The translations under genes were made by a program, and so were the position numbers. A stretch of DNA of 37,183 bases. Source: Spirochaetia bacterium (GTDB lineage: Bacteria > Spirochaetota > Spirochaetia > DSM-16054 > Sediminispirochaetaceae). Numbering within the stretch: position 1 is the stretch's first letter; every line of letters begins with the position of its first letter. Where the stretch lies: NCBI GenBank assembly GCA_021736475.1, contig JAIPFV010000019.1, positions 1 to 37,183 of the forward strand, written 5' to 3'. Under the pieces are notes generated by a model, which worked only from the letters and a program-made list of their open reading frames with translations, had not been told where the DNA came from and searched no databases. This document shows, one piece after another, positions 25,537 to 34,181 of this stretch.

Positions 25537-27960
25537 ATGAAAAACTATTTAGTATTCCATGGCCATTTTTATCAACCTCCGAGGGAAGATCCCTGGACCG
25601 GTATCGTTGCTATGCAGCCTTCAGCCGCTCCGTTTCACGACTGGAACCACCGGATTACCCGTGAATGCTATGCCGCCAATGCGGCATCCCGGGTGTTACG
25701 CTTCGACGGCAGAATTGAAGATATCATAAACAACTACAAAATACTCTCGTTTAACTTTGGTCCTACCCTGTTTTGGTGGTTGAAAAGTCAAGCACCCCAT
25801 GTCTACGAGGCCATCATAGAGGCCGACCGCCTAAGCATTGCACAGAATAACGGTCATGGAAACGCAATCGCCCAAGCTTACAACCACACAATCCTACCTC
25901 TGGACTCTGCTGAAGATGCTCGTGTGCAGATTGAGTGGGGCCTGGCCGACTTTGAATACCACTTTGGACGAAAATCAGAGGGTATTTGGCTGCCCGAAAC
26001 GGCGATAAACGATACGGTTGCGGATATCCTGCTGGACCTGGGGGTGAAATATGTAATTCTTTCCCCATGGCAAGCCGAGGCTATTTATGCTGAAGGCTCC
26101 GAAGAGTGGCAGGAGCTTGAAAACGAGCCGGCACCCTTTTGGCGTCCCTATAAAATTGAGCGGCCGGGTGGTGATCTGGCCACATTTTTCTACAATCAAG
26201 AACTGGCCCAGGGAATCAGCTTTGAGCATTATCTTCGAAGTGCCGATGCCCTTTACAATCGCTTGTTGACTTACCATAACAATGCTGACCCAGGGCATTT
26301 GATACATGTTGCTACAGACGGTGAGATTTACGGACACCATGAACCCTTTGGGGACATGTGCCTGGCTGCCCTGCAGCAACACGTCGAACAGGATTCGCAT
26401 TTCGAGTTTACTAATTATGCACACTATTTAGAGCAGTTCCCGCCCAAATACAAAGTTCGTCTACGGAAGGGGGAGGAGAAGCGAGGCAGCTCGTGGAGTT
26501 GCCATCATGGAGTTTCCCGATGGTATAAAGATTGCGGTTGTTCAACCGGGGGCAAACCAAGCTGGAACCAGAAGTGGAGGACCCCCCTGAGAAAGGGGTT
26601 TCAAAAGCTCAGTGATCAAATGTTGGAAGTATTTCAGAACGAGGTTCCCCGTCTCACCGCAACTGAACCTAAACTGCTGCTGCAGGAATACATACAGGTA
26701 TTAACTCAACAGACTAAACCCGTACAGTTTGCCCAAAAACATCTTACCCCTGAAAAGCAAAACGAGGAAAATAGTACCACCCTATTGAGCTTGTTGGAGG
26801 GACAAAAATATCGACTTTACATGTTTACCTCCTGCGGCTGGTTCTTTGCAGATATCGCAGGCATAGAACCAGTGCAGAATATACGCTATGCATTAAAAGC
26901 CCTAAGTCTGTACAATTCTTTTACTACGAAAAATTTGTATAACCTACTAGCGGTCGATCTGGAAACAGCCTTAAGCAACCAGAAGTCTGAAGGTTCGGGA
27001 CGGGATATACTCGAGCGGGAGGCACAGCTTGGTCTGTCGGATGGGATTGAAGCTGCATCGTATTTTTTTATTCGTCGCCTAATATACAGACAGGAAAAAC
27101 CTCGATCACACTATGGGTATTTTGCACTGTTAGACATGCAGGAGATCTCAAAAAGCCCTCTCACTGCTAATCTCCATCTGATCGATACCACCCGCCAGCA
27201 GAATTTCAAGTTCGAATTCAAAGCTGATACGTACGATGTCGGCAGTCTTAATATTACCATTAAAAACCTGCTCACACGTGAGGCAAAAGAGTATATTGAG
27301 GACCTGTCACAGCTGCCCTTGGAATTGCGTCAGAACTTAACTAACTACCTGGTAAGATCTACAGAAACCGCTATTGCAGAAAACTCCGCTCAAACTTTTG
27401 AAGATATTCGCTTTGCAGTCACAGAAGCCGCTAATCTGGGCACTGAAATACCTCCGATTATTCGTCATTCCGCGGAGATAGCGGTTACAACCCTACTCCA
27501 CCGTCAATTACAGCTGGGAACAAGCGTCTTATCGGAAGCGGAGATTGGGAAAGTAGAAGATATACTGCTGTTCTCTGCACGTTACAGCATAAAAATTGAA
27601 GCCAAGCGCATTACCGATCAACTTACCCAACTTCTCTGGACATTTTTTGAACAGCTTAAAAACGATGGCTGCATGAAAGAGTGCGCCTATATGGTACGTC
27701 TAATCAATGCCCTCCGTTTAGTATCTATCGAGCCCGATTTTACTATTCCGCAAAAAGTTGTATTTGCACAGCTGAATCAGTACCGAAAAAAACTGGTCAA
27801 AAAGCAGAGAGGATTTTATAAAGAGATTGATAGGGATAAACTTTCGGCTTTAAGCTCAAAGGAAAAAGAAAAATTAGAAATGGTGCTGAATCTTTCCCAG
27901 GTGATGAGTATCTATGCTGATGACATCACCCGCGTTTTTTACGAGCCCGAAGGACCATGA
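25537..27960 (+). CDS. Large GH57/DUF3536 glycoside hydrolase-type protein
   Basis: An 807-residue protein. The N-terminal GH57 barrel has HGHFYQPPREDPW (8-20), FNFGPTLFWWL, GHGNAIAQAYNHTILPL, GIWLPETA with the likely catalytic Glu154, and DGEIYGHHEPFGDM with Asp261. The remaining 500 residues form the mostly helical DUF3536 region. Related proteins are annotated as alpha-amylase/alpha-mannosidase-like, but the substrate is unknown. The ATG is supported by the conserved N-terminus, though it lacks a ribosome site. It is divergent from the DUF4912 gene and overlaps the convergent methyltransferase gene by 35 bases at its 3' end. Confidence 0.9.
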   Translation: MKNYLVFHGHFYQPPREDPWTGIVAMQPSAAPFHDWNHRITRECYAANAASRVLRFDGRIEDIINNYKILSFNFGPTLFWWLKSQAPHVYEAIIEADRLSIAQNNGHGNAIAQAYNHTILPLDSAEDARVQIEWGLADFEYHFGRKSEGIWLPETAINDTVADILLDLGVKYVILSPWQAEAIYAEGSEEWQELENEPAPFWRPYKIERPGGDLATFFYNQELAQGISFEHYLRSADALYNRLLTYHNNADPGHLIHVATDGEIYGHHEPFGDMCLAALQQHVEQDSHFEFTNYAHYLEQFPPKYKVRLRKGEEKRGSSWSCHHGVSRWYKDCGCSTGGKPSWNQKWRTPLRKGFQKLSDQMLEVFQNEVPRLTATEPKLLLQEYIQVLTQQTKPVQFAQKHLTPEKQNEENSTTLLSLLEGQKYRLYMFTSCGWFFADIAGIEPVQNIRYALKALSLYNSFTTKNLYNLLAVDLETALSNQKSEGSGRDILEREAQLGLSDGIEAASYFFIRRLIYRQEKPRSHYGYFALLDMQEISKSPLTANLHLIDTTRQQNFKFEFKADTYDVGSLNITIKNLLTREAKEYIEDLSQLPLELRQNLTNYLVRSTETAIAENSAQTFEDIRFAVTEAANLGTEIPPIIRHSAEIAVTTLLHRQLQLGTSVLSEAEIGKVEDILLFSARYSIKIEAKRITDQLTQLLWTFFEQLKNDGCMKECAYMVRLINALRLVSIEPDFTIPQKVVFAQLNQYRKKLVKKQRGFYKEIDRDKLSALSSKEKEKLEMVLNLSQVMSIYADDITRVFYEPEGP

Positions 27961-28783
27961 CATCTCCCCAGCCACACTGCTTAGCAATTCGGTCCGCGCA
28001 TTTCTTGATAACCGCAGGGGCCATACCCTGAGGAATACCTCCCCAGGTTGCACTTTGCTCAACGTAAAAACCGTACTTCTCAAGCAGAAGTGTGAGAGTC
28101 TTACGGGAAAATAATACCATATGATCGGCAATTGCAGACCTCCAGCTACTGCGCATCAGTTTAGCCTGAAAGCCGTCGCTGTTGGGAGTAATTAAAATTA
28201 AATGTCCTTCAGGTTTCAATAAACGATAGGCCTCGCTGATAAAATCTCCTGGAGACTGCAGGTGTTCAATGACGTGGCTCGCATGTACTATCTCAAAACT
28301 TGCATCAGGCAGAAGGGCCTTTTCCAACTCCCCTGAAAAGATAGAAACCCCCCGTACCCGACGCCCATAGTCTGCAGCTGGTTCACATACCTCAACCCCC
28401 TGTTCTTCCCACCCTTGCTGCTGAAGGTACTCAAGCAAACGGCCGGTTGCGCAGCCTACATCCAGGAAGCGGGGTCTTGTCTGCCCTGTAAACACCTTTT
28501 GTTGTATATCATCAAAAAATCCGACATCCTTTAATCCAAGCAAATTCAACTGAAGGAAAGATTCTTGGTTTTCAATTTCATACTCAAAGTACTCTTCGTC
28601 ATACCTTTCAATCAGATCACTCTGCAGGGGTTGTGGATTTTGATAGAGTAGACTGCAGCCCGTGCAGCGTGAAAAAGCAAATCCCTCTAATTTCCAGGCG
28701 CAATTGAAGGGAACATCCCCGCACACCGGGCAGCTTATACGTAAGGAAGTGTTCTCTCGAGGTGTTTTTGAGAAGGTTTTCAA
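27926..28783 (-). CDS. Class I SAM-dependent methyltransferase with N-terminal Cys4 motif
   Basis: A 285-residue protein. Cys18-x2-Cys21 and Cys40-x2-Cys43 form a likely zinc ribbon. The SAM-binding motif FLDVGCATGRLLEYL starts at about 106, with VHASHVIEHLQSPG and LLKPEGHLILITPN further on, as in Methyltransf_23-type enzymes that often modify sugars, lipids or small molecules. The start is TTG at 28783, overlapping the upstream stop by four bases, with GAGGTG eight bases upstream; no ATG is near. It is the last gene of the operon starting at cheW. The 3' end overlaps the plus-strand DUF3536 gene by 35 bases. Substrate unknown. Confidence 0.87.
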   Translation of the reverse strand: MKTFSKTPRENTSLRISCPVCGDVPFNCAWKLEGFAFSRCTGCSLLYQNPQPLQSDLIERYDEEYFEYEIENQESFLQLNLLGLKDVGFFDDIQQKVFTGQTRPRFLDVGCATGRLLEYLQQQGWEEQGVEVCEPAADYGRRVRGVSIFSGELEKALLPDASFEIVHASHVIEHLQSPGDFISEAYRLLKPEGHLILITPNSDGFQAKLMRSSWRSAIADHMVLFSRKTLTLLLEKYGFYVEQSATWGGIPQGMAPAVIKKCADRIAKQCGWGDVMVLRARKKRG

Positions 28784-29664
28784 TTGGCTGACACCTCAAT
28801 CCGGTATGTTTGGATAGCTTCGTTGCCAGAAAAATCGTTTACAAAAACCTCAACCGCGGCCTCTCCAGGTTGTAGAGTAACATCCCCCAATTTGAATTCC
28901 CAGGGGCGGGAATAGAGCTGGGAAGCCTCCAATGCCGGCGGAGCTGTCGGGACTGCACTCCAGTCCCGAATGGTCAGCGATTCGAAGCTCAAAGAATCCT
29001 TAGCCTCTCCATTGATATATACCTTTATGGAATAGGGAGCCATCCTATGCACTGCGCCGCCAGCACTACTTTCATCAAAGGTATTTATAGAAAGCTCATA
29101 CCTGCCTTGTGGAATAGTTGTAGTATTCTCCAGAGGAAATGAGCCCTTCGCACTGCTTAAGCTCACCCCCTTCAGTTGAGGCTCAGAGGTATCTCCTATT
29201 GAGGGTAGTGACAGCAAGGGGTTCACAAAGCGATTTACCTCACTATCAATTAATTGTAGGTATAATAGCTGCGCCTCAATGGTTCCGCTGCTTCCGATTA
29301 TACCAAGTTGATCGGTAATATCATAAAAAGGTACATCCTCCATTGTCGGAGAAGCAAGCTGCCCATAGATCGACTGAATTCCCCGCTCATGCTGAAGAAC
29401 CGTTAAATTGCCTAAGGGTGAAGGCAGATCATGCACCCCCCTTGCGTATTCACTGCAGCGTAATACAACCTCCCCGGCCTCAATCGGAGAGACAGCCTCC
29501 GAGGAAGAGAAAATTTCAATCCCCTTATTATAGCTCTTACCTGCCCGACTTCCAAAAGTTGATACTATTCGCGGATCCTTAACCGGCCACTCAAAGGAAT
29601 ACGAAGTTGAGACGGCTGAATAAAAGAATAAACTGAGCACTAACATAAAAATTATGTTCTTCAT
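28780..29664 (-). CDS. Secreted M23-fold protein lacking zinc ligands (pseudo-peptidase)
   Basis: A 294-residue exported protein with a signal peptide (about 1-23). Residues 30-155 align with M23/LytM endopeptidases: IVSTFGSR, the AGEVVL strand, LGNLTVLQHERGIQSIYGQL and LGIIGSSG. The zinc and catalytic positions are replaced: HxGxD reads KGIE (Lys47, Glu50), the YxHL His is Gln102, and HxH reads LLY (Leu133, Tyr135). The C-terminal part (about 165-294) is beta-rich and may bind a partner or glycan. Inactive M23 domains such as EnvC and NlpD activate amidases, so a regulatory envelope role is plausible (inference). ATG at 29664 overlaps the preceding stop by four bases. Confidence 0.82.
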   Translation of the reverse strand: MKNIIFMLVLSLFFYSAVSTSYSFEWPVKDPRIVSTFGSRAGKSYNKGIEIFSSSEAVSPIEAGEVVLRCSEYARGVHDLPSPLGNLTVLQHERGIQSIYGQLASPTMEDVPFYDITDQLGIIGSSGTIEAQLLYLQLIDSEVNRFVNPLLSLPSIGDTSEPQLKGVSLSSAKGSFPLENTTTIPQGRYELSINTFDESSAGGAVHRMAPYSIKVYINGEAKDSLSFESLTIRDWSAVPTAPPALEASQLYSRPWEFKLGDVTLQPGEAAVEVFVNDFSGNEAIQTYRIEVSAN

Positions 29665-30746
29665 TTAGAAAACCTCTCGATAGCTACTTTCCTTAAAAGT
29701 GAACCAGTTCCCAGATAAAGATTCCCTTCAGAGCGAGACAGCCACTGCGGCCGGCCGGAAAACTCTTCTTGACTGTATCGCCTGCCCTCAGCAGAATAAA
29801 TAGAAAATACTGTGGATTCCTGCTCCTCTTCTATTATATAAATCGAGTCCAATTCGGGGTAAAAATCAAAATCAACCAGAGTTCCAGAGAGGGGAAGCTT
29901 GAAACTTTCTATTTGGTCTTCAGTGGACATGACCTGTACATCCGTCGCAGTCTCGCATAAGAGATATTCACCATTTTCGGAGAAAGCTATTTTTACCTGA
30001 GAACGTTTGGGTTCTGAGACCTCTATCTGGCTGAGGAGTTGGAAACCGGTATCATCGAACTGGTACAACGAAAGAAACTGAGGATCAATTCCATGGACAA
30101 TGGCTGCTTTCTGGGACGCAGAAGACAAAGCCGTTCCATATACTGCATTGATTCTACTGGTCTCCGGTCGGATCCCCGCCCGGTAACTACCGTCTTTAGC
30201 AAACAGCTCTACCCTGCCATTCAGCAAACCTATTCCAACGGTATCGCCTCCCACATCAAGAGAGGTTATGATACTCGAAAACTCTTTGCTAAATAAAAAC
30301 TCCCCGGCAGCACTGAACGCGGAAACGCCGGTTAAATCTTGGCTTAGTACAAAATAATCGCCGCCCCGTTCTACAGGATATCCTTCAACACTTAGGGGGT
30401 ACAGGTAATCTCTAATAGGATCTCTAATTACCAGATTTATCCCCTGTTTTGTATAGTTACAGTAGCTACCCTTACCAAGCGCTATATTCCACTCGATTGG
30501 AGAGCTCTGTAGGAGTCTTCCTTCTGCATTTACAAAACCAAAAGAATCCTCAACTCGAAAGGGTAGCCATTCCTCTGCAGATATGCCCTCTGCTGAGTCC
30601 GAATCAATAGCCTCTGTTTCAACATTGATTGTCCATTCCTGTATATACGCATTACCAGGTTTGATTGTGTAACTTCCCAAGAGCACATACACCAGAACAG
30701 CAATAATTGCGATAGCCCTAAAGAGAAAACCTCTGCCAATGCTCAT
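29661..30746 (-). CDS. Membrane-anchored beta-propeller-like protein, unknown function
   Basis: A 361-residue protein with one N-terminal hydrophobic helix (about residues 10-25), a short acidic linker and then a beta-rich part of repeated strands with WD40/YVTN-like patterns (GGDYFVLSQDLTGVSAFSAAGE; GDTVGIGLLNGRVELFAKDG; FSENGEYLLCETATDVQV). It likely exposes a propeller to the periplasm. The ATG at 30746 has no clear ribosome site and starts seven bases after the previous stop, so coupling is likely. It overlaps the M23-like gene by four bases, suggesting a shared function. Confidence 0.75.
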   Translation of the reverse strand: MSIGRGFLFRAIAIIAVLVYVLLGSYTIKPGNAYIQEWTINVETEAIDSDSAEGISAEEWLPFRVEDSFGFVNAEGRLLQSSPIEWNIALGKGSYCNYTKQGINLVIRDPIRDYLYPLSVEGYPVERGGDYFVLSQDLTGVSAFSAAGEFLFSKEFSSIITSLDVGGDTVGIGLLNGRVELFAKDGSYRAGIRPETSRINAVYGTALSSASQKAAIVHGIDPQFLSLYQFDDTGFQLLSQIEVSEPKRSQVKIAFSENGEYLLCETATDVQVMSTEDQIESFKLPLSGTLVDFDFYPELDSIYIIEEEQESTVFSIYSAEGRRYSQEEFSGRPQWLSRSEGNLYLGTGSLLRKVAIERFSK

Positions 30747-30753
30747 ATATTAT

Positions 30754-31566
30754 TTAACCACGCTTTTTAATGTTTTCTTGACTTTTACTATCAGCTTCCA
30801 TCTTGCTTTTCCATACATCGATTTTTTTCTTAATCACATCGCTCTCTTCAACCTCACCAAGCAGCATGTGTAATCGCCGCAAGGCCGCAAGATATCGAAT
30901 TGCCAGCTTAAAGTCATCGATTCTTAAAGTCGACAGCTCGTACTTTTGCCGATAATTATTGGCAGCTTCCTCTAAAAGCTGTTTCACCATTGCCAGATGA
31001 GCCTTATATACTTTGTATCCCTCGGCTCGGGGATCGAGTTGCCCAACAAGCTGCTTTAGATTCAGCATATTTTTCGCGATAGTGGCAAATCGCCCTTCGA
31101 GTTCAACAAAGGACCACTTCCACTTTGAGTTTGATCCGTAACTTTCAATTATAGCATCTATTGCGAAACCAAGCTTCGATAACAGTTCCCAACGCTGCTT
31201 ATAGTCAAATTCAACTATTTCGTGCAGATAGTCTTCATATTCAGAATAGGGGACATCTATATAGCTGGTCACTACGTCCTCGAGGTAGATAATACTTTTG
31301 TAGCATGCCTTTCTGGCATTATTAAGAAAGCCCTCGTTTTTAATTCCAAGCAGGGAAACCGAGAGGTGGTTCATCAATAGATAATATGAAACCATATTAA
31401 GACCTTCATCGGCGAGAGTCAGACGTTTATACGCCTGCCCTTTTTCCTGATTCTCCATGATCTGCTGAATACGGGTTTCATGCTGGGCCATTTGGTCGAC
31501 AATACTCTTGTACTCTTTTATCTTTTCATAATAACGCCGTTTTGCTTCACTGCTTACCTTTGCCAC
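30754..31566 (-). CDS. Helical protein of unknown function
   Basis: A 270-residue, charged, almost all-helical protein with no signal peptide or membrane segment. It has an N-terminal coiled coil (KRRYYEKIKEYKSIVDQMA) and a mid-region rich in aromatic residues (YIDVPYSEYEDYLHEIVEFD). GTG at 31566 has GGAGGAG at five bases; the GTG at 31572 overlaps the recN stop and is too close to that site. The position between recN and envelope-type genes does not settle its role. I do not recognise the family; it may be spirochaete-specific. Confidence 0.75.
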   Translation of the reverse strand: MAKVSSEAKRRYYEKIKEYKSIVDQMAQHETRIQQIMENQEKGQAYKRLTLADEGLNMVSYYLLMNHLSVSLLGIKNEGFLNNARKACYKSIIYLEDVVTSYIDVPYSEYEDYLHEIVEFDYKQRWELLSKLGFAIDAIIESYGSNSKWKWSFVELEGRFATIAKNMLNLKQLVGQLDPRAEGYKVYKAHLAMVKQLLEEAANNYRQKYELSTLRIDDFKLAIRYLAALRRLHMLLGEVEESDVIKKKIDVWKSKMEADSKSQENIKKRG

Positions 31567-31568
31567 AT

Positions 31569-33260
31569 TCACTCCTCCGGATGATAACGTTCCAGCAATT
31601 CCAATGCATGGCGCCTAGAAGTTTCATCATTTCGATCTCCGGAAAGCATCCGTGCAATTTCCTCTACCCTTTGAATGTCTTTTACCGGCTCAACTTTAGT
31701 CAAAGTCCTGCCTTCCTGCTCGTATTTTACCACTTTTAAATGATTATCGGCACGAACAGCGATTGAGGCAAGGTGTGTGATGCAGAGAATTTGCTTGTGC
31801 ACTCCAAGCTGGGCAAGATGGTCGCCTACCGCTCTGGCTACCTCTCCTCCGATACCCACATCAATTTCATCGAAGATCAAGGCGGAAATTTGGTCGGTTT
31901 CGGCGAACACACTTTTGATAGCCAACATTATTCTGGAAATTTCTCCGCCCGAGGCAATATCTTTTAATGGATGCATTTGCTCACCACGGTTGGGGGAAAT
32001 CTGGAATTCAATTCTGTCATACCCATAGGGACCACAGGCGTGCCCCCCGTTTTTGCTTTCCCGATACGTGCTGGCGATCTTAAAATGGGAGTTTTCCATG
32101 CCGAGGGAGTGCAACTTTGCTTCTATCTTCTTCTCTAATTCGTCGGCAGCAGACCTTCGTCGACTCGAAAGCTGCTTTGCCTGATTCACAACCCGGGCCT
32201 CTAGTTTTTCTATTTCCGTCGATAGCTTAGTCTGTTGCTCCTCTTGTTGTTCCATCGAAGAGAGCCGCTCCTGAGAGCTTGAACGATAGGCTACTACAGC
32301 ATCAATACTCTCGCCATATTTTTTCTCAAGCCTATGTATTTGCTGCAGTCTCTCCTCACAGGCTTCTAACCGGTCAGGAGAATAAGAAATCCCGTCCTGT
32401 CGCCCCTTTACTGCCTGCAGAATATCTTCGACCTCATAAAACGCATTCTCAAGGCGCGAGCTTTGTCCGGCCATATCCGGAAGAATTTCCGCGATCCGCT
32501 GGAGAGTACGCAGCCCTTCACGAAGAGAAGCTAGACCTCCCCCTTCACTTTCGGCCAAACTGCCTCGCAAGCTTTGGAACAGGTCGAACAGTTTCTCGTA
32601 CTGGTTCAACATGTTCCGCTCTTGGGTCAACTCTTCTTCTTCACCCTTCTTAAGTGCAGCCTGATCGATTTCCTGTATCGCAAACTCCAGTAGATCCTTC
32701 TCCCGCAGTAGTTCCCGTTCTGATTTCTTTAACTGCTCCAACTCCTGTTTCAATTTGCTCAACTTGTAAAAATCTGAGTAAAGGTCAGCCGCCAGTTCAA
32801 CATTCCCCGCGTATTGATCTAAAAGACGACGGTGGTTATCGATGGACAACAGCGACTGGTGCTCATGCTGACCGTGCATATCTATAAGAAAAGCGGTAAA
32901 CTCCTGTAAATCCTTGCGGGTTACCTTGGTACTCTGAATAAAACTGGAACCCTGCCCTGAGCTTCGCACCAATCGGCGCAAAAGAACAGTACCGTCCTCA
33001 GGCTGTAAATCCCTGGCCTCCAGCCACTGCTGTGCTTCAGGGTGAGCATCGACCCGCAGTAATCCGGTTACCTCTGCCTGCTCACTCCCACTGCGGATTG
33101 CCCCAACTTCACCCTTATCGCCCAGGAGCAGCCCGAGAGCTCCCACTACAATCGATTTACCAGCACCTGTCTCACCTGAAAGAATATTCAAACCTGGTTC
33201 AAAATTCACGTCTAGTTGATCGATGAGGGCATAATTACGAATGGTAAGCTCCTCAAGCAT
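31569..33260 (-). CDS. recN: DNA repair protein RecN
   Basis: A 563-residue SMC-like ATPase for double-strand break repair. Walker A GETGAGKS is at residues 29-36, with MLEELTIRNYALIDQLDVNF before it. Two long coiled-coil arms flank a central region. The ABC signature is IASGGEISRIMLAIK, followed by ALIFDEIDVGIGGEVA (Walker B) and ITHLASIAVRAD. ATG at 33260 overlaps nadK by eight bases. No SOS box search could be made reliably by eye. Confidence 0.95.
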   Translation of the reverse strand: MLEELTIRNYALIDQLDVNFEPGLNILSGETGAGKSIVVGALGLLLGDKGEVGAIRSGSEQAEVTGLLRVDAHPEAQQWLEARDLQPEDGTVLLRRLVRSSGQGSSFIQSTKVTRKDLQEFTAFLIDMHGQHEHQSLLSIDNHRRLLDQYAGNVELAADLYSDFYKLSKLKQELEQLKKSERELLREKDLLEFAIQEIDQAALKKGEEEELTQERNMLNQYEKLFDLFQSLRGSLAESEGGGLASLREGLRTLQRIAEILPDMAGQSSRLENAFYEVEDILQAVKGRQDGISYSPDRLEACEERLQQIHRLEKKYGESIDAVVAYRSSSQERLSSMEQQEEQQTKLSTEIEKLEARVVNQAKQLSSRRRSAADELEKKIEAKLHSLGMENSHFKIASTYRESKNGGHACGPYGYDRIEFQISPNRGEQMHPLKDIASGGEISRIMLAIKSVFAETDQISALIFDEIDVGIGGEVARAVGDHLAQLGVHKQILCITHLASIAVRADNHLKVVKYEQEGRTLTKVEPVKDIQRVEEIARMLSGDRNDETSRRHALELLERYHPEE

Positions 33261-34107
33261 TCGACCCTCCGGACCAATTCAGTTTTGAACGGAGAACTTC
33301 ATAGAAGTTTCTTTTATCGGATCGCACCAGGAGTGCTTTACTGTGGGATTTCTCAAAAATAATATTATCGCCCTTTTCAAGTGGAAACTCTTCCTGTCCA
33401 TCTATTGAAAGCAGCAGTTCCGCCCGTTGTTCAGGCTCTACATTTGCAAAGATTACATCGTTTCCTGAAACAACAATCGGGCGATTGCTGAGTGTAAATG
33501 GACAAATGGGATTGAGTATAAAAGCCTCGATCTCCGGATCCAGTATGGGCCCGCCGGCGGCAACACTATAGGCAGTTGATCCGGTGGGTGTAGAGACAAT
33601 AATTCCATCCGCACGGTATTGCCCCAAGGAGGTTTTGTTGAGGGTTAAGTTGAGCCTGACAATCTTTGAAATACCTACTCCGCTGATGACCGCATCATTT
33701 AGCCCTCTGAAGGTGGCAATTCGTTTACCTTGGCGCTCCACCATCACCTTAACCATGATACGACGTGAGAGACCCAGCTCTCCGTCTATATATTTTTCAA
33801 AGGCAGAGCGCCATTCATGCTGAGAAATTTCAGTGATAAAACCAAAAGCGCCTAGGTTAACCGCCAGAATAGGTATTCCCTGGCTTTCGACTATACGAGA
33901 GCAAAACAGAACCGTTCCATCGCCTCCGAGGGAAAATACAAAATCTATACCTTCGAGTGAGGGGACTTGAGGTCTGCCTTTAAAGCCGAAAACCTCTGTT
34001 TCTATACTGCGCTCACTCATATAGCCTTTTATTTCTTCGATCAGCTTGGTTGCTTCGGTTTTGTGAAGATTAGCGATTATTAAAACTCTTTTTATCATTC
34101 GCACCAT
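33253..34107 (-). CDS. nadK: NAD kinase
   Basis: A 284-residue NAD kinase that makes NADP. The GGDGT motif is at residues 61-65 (FSLGGDGTVLF), followed by VNLGAFGFITEI, FRGLNDAVIS and the Gly-rich RADGIIVSTPTGSTAYSVAAGGP, which is diagnostic. ATG at 34107 follows TAGGA at about six bases; ATG at 34098 is a possible alternative. The nadK-recN pairing is common in bacteria. A double-hairpin repeat lies just upstream. Confidence 0.95.
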   Translation of the reverse strand: MVRMIKRVLIIANLHKTEATKLIEEIKGYMSERSIETEVFGFKGRPQVPSLEGIDFVFSLGGDGTVLFCSRIVESQGIPILAVNLGAFGFITEISQHEWRSAFEKYIDGELGLSRRIMVKVMVERQGKRIATFRGLNDAVISGVGISKIVRLNLTLNKTSLGQYRADGIIVSTPTGSTAYSVAAGGPILDPEIEAFILNPICPFTLSNRPIVVSGNDVIFANVEPEQRAELLLSIDGQEEFPLEKGDNIIFEKSHSKALLVRSDKRNFYEVLRSKLNWSGGSNA

Positions 34108-34122
34108 TGCTTATCCTAATAA

Positions 34123-34179
34123 GAAAATAGCCTTCGGCTATTTTCGTCGTTTCGGTTGCCGCTACGCGGCATGCGAAAC
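34123..34179 (-). repeat. Double-hairpin element, copy 2 (DegT-like/nadK gap)
   Basis: Same plan as the copy at 4018-4077. Hairpin B (34179-34149) has GTTTCG/CGAAAC and GCCGC/GCGGC stems with a GTA loop. After three bases hairpin A (34145-34123) is a perfect ten-pair GAAAATAGCC/GGCTATTTTC stem with a GAA loop, followed by TTATT. The preceding gene ends TAA TAG, and the G of the second in-frame TAG begins the element, as in copy 1. Confidence 0.85.
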
Positions 34180-34181
34180 TA

